Assembly: GCA_028673005.1 (NCBI GenBank)
Contig: CM054113.1
Location: 43,032,117 to 43,096,116, forward strand
DNA: 64,000 bases
Source: Tanypteryx hageni
Taxonomy: Eukaryota; Arthropoda; Insecta; Odonata; Petaluridae
Direction of reading: 5' to 3'
Part shown: positions 58,001 through 64,000 of the stretch, in pieces
Layout: each line of letters opens with the position of its first letter
Numbering within the stretch: position 1 is the first letter of the stretch
Notes under the pieces: generated by a model
The model's input: only the letters and a program-made list of their open reading frames with translations
Database searches by the model: none
Told to the model about the DNA's origin: nothing
Program-made: the position numbers and the translations under genes

Positions 58001-61000
58001 CACGGACAAAAGAGTTAAATGGTCACCTTCAGGTTGATTGAATTTTGCCTTCTTCTGATCAGCTAGTGCTTGTTTATCTTTAGGTCTGTTGAAAAACAAA
58101 AATCAACAATGGGATTAAACAGGAGGCAATTAATTAACCAAAAAACAAAATTTAAAGCATATGGTAACAAGATGTTATTCTACTAAAATGATTACAGTAA
58201 GTTTATTAACACATTTGCATGCCAGACTAAAAGTAAACAAAAGATTTAACAGTTAATATGATGCCAAATTCAACAAATGGATGCAACTGATGCATTTGCA
58301 CTTCAAAAGCTGCATATAGTAGAAAAATAAAGTAAAATCTCCTTAGTTCAATATTGGACTTTGAAATATGACCTAATTCATAGACATATTCATATCCAGA
58401 CCAACTCCATCGGGTTTTATATATGTGCTTTATAACATAGATGAAAGTACAACAAAATTAGAAGCTAGAATTGCTTATTATATAGCAGACAGACATTAAT
58501 CTGAGAGATTTTGCCACAATCGGCGAGATCCACCAATAGTCCTAAGAGAGGAATCCGCCCTCACCTCGAGAGAATAAGGAACCACAAGAGTTCCCTCCGG
58601 CAACACTGGGAGCTAATCAACAATGAGGAGTGAAGAGCAGACATGCTACGGAAGGGCATGCGAGCAGCGATTTTCAGCAGGATGGAACCAGGGAGTGCAG
58701 GAGAGAGAGAGAGAGAGGGTAGCCCTGAGGTCATGAGAAGCATCCCGTGACTTACCTATTCATCCCAGCCTGCATCCAATCCTGTTTTCGTAACATTTAT
58801 ATTCCTCTATAGTGGTGTATCCTATTTTTGTATTATCCTTGTAGTATCAATATAATTGTCAGTAGTCTGCTTAATATGTTACAATTAGATCATATTTTGA
58901 TTGTCTAAACCAGCACCAGTTTATCTAAAAGGGTTTTGTTTCTCTAATCTTGTGAAGTATCTTTGAGAATTATAGGAGAGCAAAATGAGACAGGTCATCT
59001 TAATCCTTTAGAGATTTAACCTTGTTTTCAATTATAAGTTAGATAATAATGTTCATAATTTTGTTTAGGATTGTTATGCATATACCTCAGGAGAAAAATA
59101 TTTTATCCAATAAAAAAATTACTTTACAGAATTTGCTAGTGTTTTTTTCTTTCAAAATCCTCGATATTGAAATATTTTATCACTTATAGTTCTTCAGTGA
59201 TACATATTAATATGAATTTAGAGCAACTTAACAAAACTCAGGGCACTTAACTCCGACCACTTCATGTTACTGAAGGATTTAAACACCATACATCAAAGGT
59301 TAACTATGTATTTATAGCAGGAATAGCAAAACATGTCCAAGTCAACATATTTTTGTCAGAATAGATAAATGTAATAATTCTTCAATATGAATTAAAAATC
59401 CAAATTGCGAATAGTAAGCAAGATTGATATATTTTTGAGTTTGGATATTTTGACCGAATAATTTTAGGGCTTAATTTTTTGGTCCCTTCAACTCCGAAGT
59501 TTTCACAGCAATTAACTCACATAACTTGCAAAAATTTTAGTGAAATAATAGAAAATTAATTTCTGCATGCATTTTTAATTTCCACATACTACCGTAATAA
59601 CCCAAAAAGAAGAAGACTTTGAATTTAAGATGACCACAATAAAAACTGTCTATTCAGGAAAAAATTTGTAATACCATGATACCAATTTTAAAATAACATA
59701 TGGAGGTAACTTTGTGCCATCTGCTAACACTGCCATCATTACAATAATGCGTAGTTTTTCATTCCCTGAAGTTTTTATAATGACATTTGGCTGAGAAGGT
59801 AATCATGAATTTTCCGCAATACAATTATATGCTTCTGGAAAGCAATATGTTTGTCCATGTAGTCAGAAGGTAAACGTTGGCAAAGAGAAGTTCTTCATCA
59901 CAGGCAAAAACCATTACAATGTGTCATCCGTAAGAACTAACCATTACTAGCCTGAAATTCTTGCCATGGGATGTTTAGTGATTGTGATAATTCATGAGCT
60001 TTCAGTTTAATGATTTCCCATGACACTGGTTTTCTGTCCGTTCTTTGAGTATGCACAAATTTTACAGTTTCCTCTTCTAGTTCATGAAATCAACCTCATT
60101 TGGCTCCACTAAATGACTTCCGTGCTGAGATGGCACCTTCAAGCTTTTATTTTGCTTGATTCCATCTTTGCACATTTGCCTCTGTCACATTATATTACCT
60201 CCCGGCCTCACAATTTATAATTTCTTCATCATAATGTACCACCATTAGCTTAAATTTTCTATCAAGACTGTCTTCTACCTTGTGAAACATTTCCTTTTAC
60301 AGAAATGCCTTTCTTCTCTACATGATCTGTCATTTCAGTCCTAAGATTTGGGATAACTTATTTAAAATTATATGAGAGAAAGTAGATTATGGTGAAAAAT
60401 TGAAAATTTACAGTTAAAGAAATTTTTAAAAATTCTTTAAAACAAACTCCTTTTTTTATTTAAAACTGCTAAAAATAATTAGTCCTCATTTCATGTTAAA
60501 ACTTAGCAAAGACTGTACCAATTTCATACTCTCATAAAGGTTATACTCTTCAAACTGCAGGTGCTCATGACATCTGCTGCTGGCACACCAATCGAAAAGT
60601 AACAAATATATTTAAACTGTGTAAACGTGTAAAATGCTAGCATTCTTAGTGTACCCATTTTCAACACCATATGTTTCAAATTTCCTACATAGCCGATTAC
60701 AATTTCTGACATACGTTTGTCAACACCAGTACCTACGAGGTGGAAAGACAACCATTTGCACATTGTGATCTTCAAGAATAAAAATAAATGTATTGTACAG
60801 GCATACCTCGCTTAACGACAAGGTTAGGTTCCTCAAAAATGTGTCGTTAAGTGAATTGTCGTTAAACGAATACTGATTTTACATTTATTCCCATGTTAAA
60901 ATGATAGATACATTCCTTGAAAATTGCTATGCACTACTTAAAAATTTAATATATGCCTTCGGCAATCTCCCGGAACGGTTTAATAACATTTACGGAGCCA

Positions 61001-62577
61001 ATCCGGTACTTTACACTAAGGAAAATGCGTTTATTACATTCATTTACTGGCAGATACTATAATCGTGCAATAAATTTTAACTTTAACTATGCTTCGATCA
61101 GAATAATAATGAGAAACGAAGACTTACCGCTCTTAATTTGCAGGGACAGGGTCGTAATGACAGAGAACTATAGAATCGCATGACCAAAGTCATTTCAACA
61201 CCACCCAACGAGATAAACATGACATGACATGATGTCTGATCTTGTTCTAGAGGTCTTACTTATGCTTAAAGTTCCAACTGTTTGAGTACTTTTTAAAAAA
61301 TTTTCTGATTTGTCACAAATAGTAATAATAGTGGTTCTGGCAAGTCCCAATGCATGACCTATGTCTGCGGGCTTTTCATCAGCATCAAAACGGCATAAAA
61401 CTTCTAATTTCATAGAGAGATTTATAGTTTTTCTAGTTTTTTTACTACTAGAACATCCTACGTGGTTATTTGATGATCGCTTTGGGCCCATGTTAAGGTT
61501 TTCTCAAAGCAAAAAGCTATAAAAAATTATGAACACACGGATCAAAGCGAACACTTCCTCACAGGAAAAAGGCTAACACCTACTATGGAATAAGGGTGCA
61601 TGATGTAAATGGCATCAGTTCTTCCCCAGTACCTTTGTATCATATTATGTTGTCATAAGGAATGACATGAGGGGAGAGCTTCCAATTCTCCTTCTCTGTC
61701 TAATACCTGTCGCTAGGTCTTCCATTTGAAGTCGCCAGGGGCGATTTGAGTTGAGGATTTTCCCTACAACTCCTCTGTCGTACAATGTACATATTGCCAG
61801 GGATCCGAGGTAACAAAAACACAATCGTCAAGCAATTACGCTTCGAACGTGAAGCAATGTAACAATCTATTGCCGCATCTACATTACAGTGCAGTCCTCG
61901 CTTTAATGACCCATACAAAGTCAAATGCATATTATCTTATATTTACGCCACTAAAAATGTAGCATTTGAGCGATGCACATTTTAATTTTTGTACCAGTTA
62001 AATAAACATTGCACTGTTAATAATACTTCGATTTGTCGAAAAAAATTTCTGCGGTGGATGCCGAATAGCAAGTGACATGTCGTTAAAATTTTTATGGGGT
62101 CATCTTGTTATTAATTTGTCGTTATACCGAAACAAGGAAAGTCGTAAACAGAATATCAGTGGTGATTTTCAAGTGTCGTTAAAACAAATTGAAGCTAAAC
62201 GAATTGTTGTTAAGTGAGGTATTCCTGTATTAAAAAATTAAATGTTATGTATTGTGTATGCATAAATAAATGCATTTTTGTGAACATAGACTCAGCGTTG
62301 TAGTATTCCGTGCAGCATTTAAAACTTTGTATTCCATTTTTAGGCAATCACTAATTTTTTGCAGAAAGTTTTGAAGAAAAAACATCACCTTCCTTTCGGT
62401 TTAATATCATAATTTTGAACACTGAAGTTATGAAAATAAAAGAGACATATTTTACCTGTAAAATACATTTTGGACGGACAACATGGAGACTATGGTGAGC
62501 ACTTCATCAGAGCATTGAAGATGAACAGACATAATAAGCATCTTTGAAAGGTTGGGCTCCAATGGAAACTCTGCCAT
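54855..62577 (-). CDS. DHX8: DEAH-box spliceosomal RNA helicase DHX8/PRP22, 3' portion (four exons)
   Basis: Exons join as 62577-62456, 58085-57882, 56763-56584, 55077-54855 (minus strand), about 242 C-terminal residues of a protein that is normally about 1,200 long. The encoded part covers the helicase-associated HA2 and OB-fold regions: [160 protein letters not shown] end. The [10 protein letters not shown] and [11 protein letters not shown] blocks separate DHX8/Prp22 from DHX15, DHX16 and DHX38. Prp22 proteins release spliced mRNA from the spliceosome in the nucleus. The ATPase/RecA domains must lie upstream, beyond the window. Reading frame and splice phases are intact. Confidence 0.95.
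55531..56466. mobile_element. pogo/Tigger-like TIR element in the last DHX8 intron
   Basis: Left ATATACTCGTGTAAAACGTG faces right CACACGAG-type text (ATACACGAGTATATAT). GTGCACCCATACTTTTTG at the left and ATGCACCCCTACTTTATG at the right are GCACCC-type words near both ends. TA-rich flanks fit TA-targeted insertion, but the exact borders are uncertain by a few bases. It has no coding potential and occupies most of the intron 55078-56583. Confidence 0.65.
56584..56763 (-). CDS. DHX8: DHX8 exon (second from the end)
   Basis: Acceptor TTTCCTTTTTTAG, donor CAGAGTG|GTAAG. The 180 bases encode [40 protein letters not shown] and [17 protein letters not shown], the last Trp codon being split TG|G. It contains the OB-fold core typical of DEAH helicases. 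Confidence 0.96.
56812..57723. mobile_element. pogo/Tigger-type element in a DHX8 intron
   Basis: It starts CAGTGAAATGCCAGTATAAC then GAAG and ends TTCGTTACACCAACATTTTACTG, with TA at 56810-56811 and 57724-57725. Internal words TTCGTTA/TAACGAA recur near both ends. It is 912 bp, non-coding, and includes a (CAA)n run at 57058-57073. It lies 48 bp upstream (in transcript sense) of the acceptor for the exon at 56763 and fills nearly the whole intron. Confidence 0.82.
57882..58085 (-). CDS. DHX8: DHX8 exon (third from the end)
   Basis: Acceptor TTGTTTTTCAACAG, donor GATAG|GTAAG. The 204 bases encode [20 protein letters not shown], the [20 protein letters not shown] block and LLGIMDR, again splitting an Arg codon as AG|G. 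Confidence 0.96.
58086..60797. other. DHX8 intron sequence; no further exon seen
   Basis: The flanking exons join in phase without needing another exon here. A GC-richer block at 58520-58750 with a short (GA)n run (58698-58717) looks like an old repeat, possibly LINE-derived, but no protein motif is clear. The rest is AT-rich. Confidence 0.6.
60371..60451. repeat. Single-arm relative of the palindromic repeat at 31.4 kb
   Basis: AATTTACAGTTAAAGAAATT then TTTAAAAATTCTTTAAAACA is almost identical to 31364-31405, and TATGAGAGAAAGTAGATTAT then GGTGAAAAATT matches the inverse of 31500-31535. Confidence 0.7.
60798..62227 (-). mobile_element. Tigger-type transposon, internally deleted, in a DHX8 intron
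   Basis: Left end CAGGCATACCTCGCTTAACG, right end GTTGTTAAGTGAGGTATTCCTG, with TA at 60796-60797 and 62228-62229. The CAGGCATACCTCG start is the hallmark of Tigger elements. GTCGTTAA words recur inside both ends. Only the N-terminal part of the transposase is left (61195-61491); the DDE domain is missing. The 1,430-bp element sits 229 bp from the exon at 62456. Confidence 0.92.
61195..61491 (-). pseudogene. Tigger transposase N-terminal DNA-binding fragment
   Basis: A minus-strand ATG-started frame of 98 codons reads [20 protein letters not shown], then [20 protein letters not shown] and [20 protein letters not shown]. This is the CENP-B/pipsqueak-type N-terminal helix-turn-helix of Tigger transposases (basic start, KLEVL..xDxGEKxxDIxxALGLxxSTVxTI pattern). 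It stops soon afterwards, without the second HTH and the DDE catalytic domain, so it cannot transpose DNA by itself. A bare binding domain could in principle still contact the TIRs. Confidence 0.85.
62456..62577 (-). CDS. DHX8: DHX8 exon (fourth from the end)
   Basis: Acceptor ATTTTTTACTTAG precedes, donor ACAG|GTAAAA follows. The 122 bases give [20 protein letters not shown] then [20 protein letters not shown] plus two bases of an Arg codon (AG|A) completed in the next exon. It begins in phase 0; in the family the residues before MAEFPLEP are ...LGRR, so the previous exon should end with Arg. Confidence 0.95.
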
Positions 62578-63123
62578 CTAAGTAAAAAATAATGCATTTG
62601 AGTTAGATAAAAGCAACTCATAAAAATGAGCAGGCACTGGAAAAATAAAATACCTTCCATAAGAAAAAACAACAACAATCAGCTTAACTAATTCATTTGA
62701 TCAAAAACCTAACAAGATTTAAATTTAATTTAAAACTACAATATTATAAAATCAACCAGGCTAAATTACTATAATTTATTGTTTATATTAAAAATGCAGT
62801 GAGTGTTCATAAGAAGTCTATCAAATTTTGTCCAGAAAAATCTTGCAGAAAAATCAGAAAATTTTCCACTGTCACCAGGGTTCAAACCTACCACCGTAAG
62901 TTTACATTTTTCGTGTGAGTACATCATAACTGACTGTGCCACTGTTTCCTTGCTCTAAAGTGTAATAAAGAACATATTATGTATTTATTTTTAGTTGCGA
63001 ACTTTGTAATGGTCATGATTTGTTTGTCACTACAAACAAGATATTTATAAACAGTAAAAAGGTGGCACGATTGTGTTTGATTATACAATACAATATTGCT
63101 TTATATTCCAAATAATTGATTTT
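62578..63123. other. DHX8 intron sequence upstream of the fourth-last exon
   Basis: AT-rich DNA with no exon visible; the preceding DHX8 exon must lie beyond the window edge. Confidence 0.6.
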
Positions 63124-63665
63124 ATGGAAAACCCTGCTGAAGAGAGACAGGAAGAACAGCGATATAGGTTACATGCTGAACAACAAATAAGATGGCAGTA
63201 AACTCAATGTGATGCAAATTTGGCTGAGTATAGGGAAACTGATGCTGAAACTCAAAGAAATAGGCATGCTCAGTTGTCGCAGGATCATCAGCAACAAGAA
63301 TGTTATCAGTACGACGGCGATATGCTTCTCTTCTTCAACAACAAAAAGCAGCTGCAACAACATGCTGAAGATAGACTTCAATCAAATTTTGTGGCACTTA
63401 TTAACACAGCAGAAATCCTTACAGGGCAGCATGCTGTTGTAGGTATTGTTCTTGGCAAGCGCCACCCATGCCTACATTGTGGAGCCCTTCTATGGAGATA
63501 CCAATGAAATCGTACTAAAATGTCGCTGTGCTGGGAAAGTCATTCTGCTTATGCCAGAAGTCTGAACACCAGCATATGCAATACACAATTTATGGCTGGA
63601 TATAACTATAAATGGCCGACTTTTCACAAATTGTCAAGGCAGCTCAACAATTCTTTGGCTACGGC
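63124..63665 (+). pseudogene. Helitron-type Rep/helicase N-terminal relic
   Basis: From ATG 63124 the frame gives Gln/Glu/Arg-rich repeats: PAEERQEEQRYRLHAEQQ, a stop at 63199-63201, then LAEYRETDAETQRNRHAQLS. The zinc-binding-like HPCLHCGALLW ends the frame at 63507. After a frameshift, the sequence continues NEIVLKCRCAGKVILLMPEV. The order of (E/R)xRxxRLxxxQ repeats, then CxxCGAxxW, then CC.GKV.L is seen at the N-terminus of Helitron proteins, ahead of Rep and PIF1-like helicase domains. At least two disablements and the absence of Rep/helicase motifs show a dead fragment. It is antisense to DHX8 and presumably intronic. Confidence 0.6.
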
Positions 63666-63798
63666 ATCCTAGTAGATTCCCAACATAATTCATCTAAGTG
63701 ATGGTTGGACTCCAAGTGTTGTTATACAAGATCACATTTATCATCAAATTGGTCTTATGCAAGCACAACCACAAGAAAGGCCATGTTTTGCACAAGTA

Positions 63799-64000
63799 CA
63801 AGGAATCCCGATTTAAGGTTTCCCCATTTAAGGTTTTCCCACATTTAAGGCTGTTTTTTTGTGGCCCCAACCAAAGCTCCATATAAATAAATGTTACCCG
63901 ATTTAGTGTTTCTCAATTTTGTGAATTGCTCACATTTAAGGGACAAAATTCTCATTCCTAGACGGACATCATCTTGATTTAAGGTGCATTTATACTATGT
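63799..64000. mobile_element. Left end of a TIR element running out of the window
   Basis: After TA (63797-63798) comes CAAGGAATCCCGATTTAAGG, followed by repeated 'TTTAAGG' words (TTTCCCCATTTAAGG, CACATTTAAGG, GATTTAAGG). Dense short repeats next to a TA are typical of Tigger/pogo ends. The right end is not in the window, so the call is tentative. Confidence 0.4.

Noticed and set aside
58520..58750. Possible LINE or Penelope C-terminal remnant
   Set aside because: GC-richer and repeat-like, but no frame shows a reverse transcriptase or endonuclease motif.
1..64000. CRISPR arrays, operons or other prokaryotic systems
   Set aside because: No regularly spaced identical repeats with unique spacers; tandem units found here belong to transposons or microsatellites, and the gene structure is eukaryotic.

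Overview
This window is AT-rich, repeat-laden eukaryotic nuclear DNA, most likely from an arthropod (probably an insect; I cannot place it further). The evidence is spliced genes with GT..AG introns, tRNA-derived SINEs with target-site duplications, many hAT and pogo/Tigger DNA transposons, and long stretches without coding sequence. No bacterial or viral gene organisation is visible.

Layout. Positions 1 to about 52,800 hold no host gene I can recognise. This part is a repeat landscape: three SINE copies (2.5, 10.3 and 18.7 kb), five hAT-type short elements with TIRs (four with clear 8-bp duplications), two hAT transposase relics (24.3-25.7 and 28.4-29.2 kb), pogo/Tigger-type elements (6.1, 29.3 and 46.7 kb), foldback repeats that carry hammerhead-ribozyme-like cores (9.3, 16.2, 20.8, 21.9 and 23.3 kb), and four Helentron/DINE-like elements built from internal tandem repeats and a 3' hairpin (11.6, 42.2, 48.8 and 49.7 kb). 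Several GC-rich patches and one exon-like island (31.8 kb) are unexplained.

The gene-bearing part is 52.8-64 kb. An intact, intronless plus-strand gene encodes the mitochondrial RNase P subunit and tRNA methyltransferase TRMT10C/MRPP1 (52,856-54,121). Facing it tail to tail, 733 bp away, is the 3' end of the spliceosomal DEAH-box helicase gene DHX8/PRP22: four minus-strand exons between 54,855 and 62,577. All splice junctions agree in phase, and the 5' part of the gene lies beyond the right edge. Its introns hold three pogo/Tigger-type elements, a Helitron-type relic and probably the end of a fourth TIR element.

The two genes serve different RNA pathways (mitochondrial tRNA maturation and nuclear mRNA release from the spliceosome). 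I see no operon-like link beyond the convergent arrangement. The most novel-looking material is the paired hammerhead-like cores in the foldback repeats and the internally repeated Helentron-like family.
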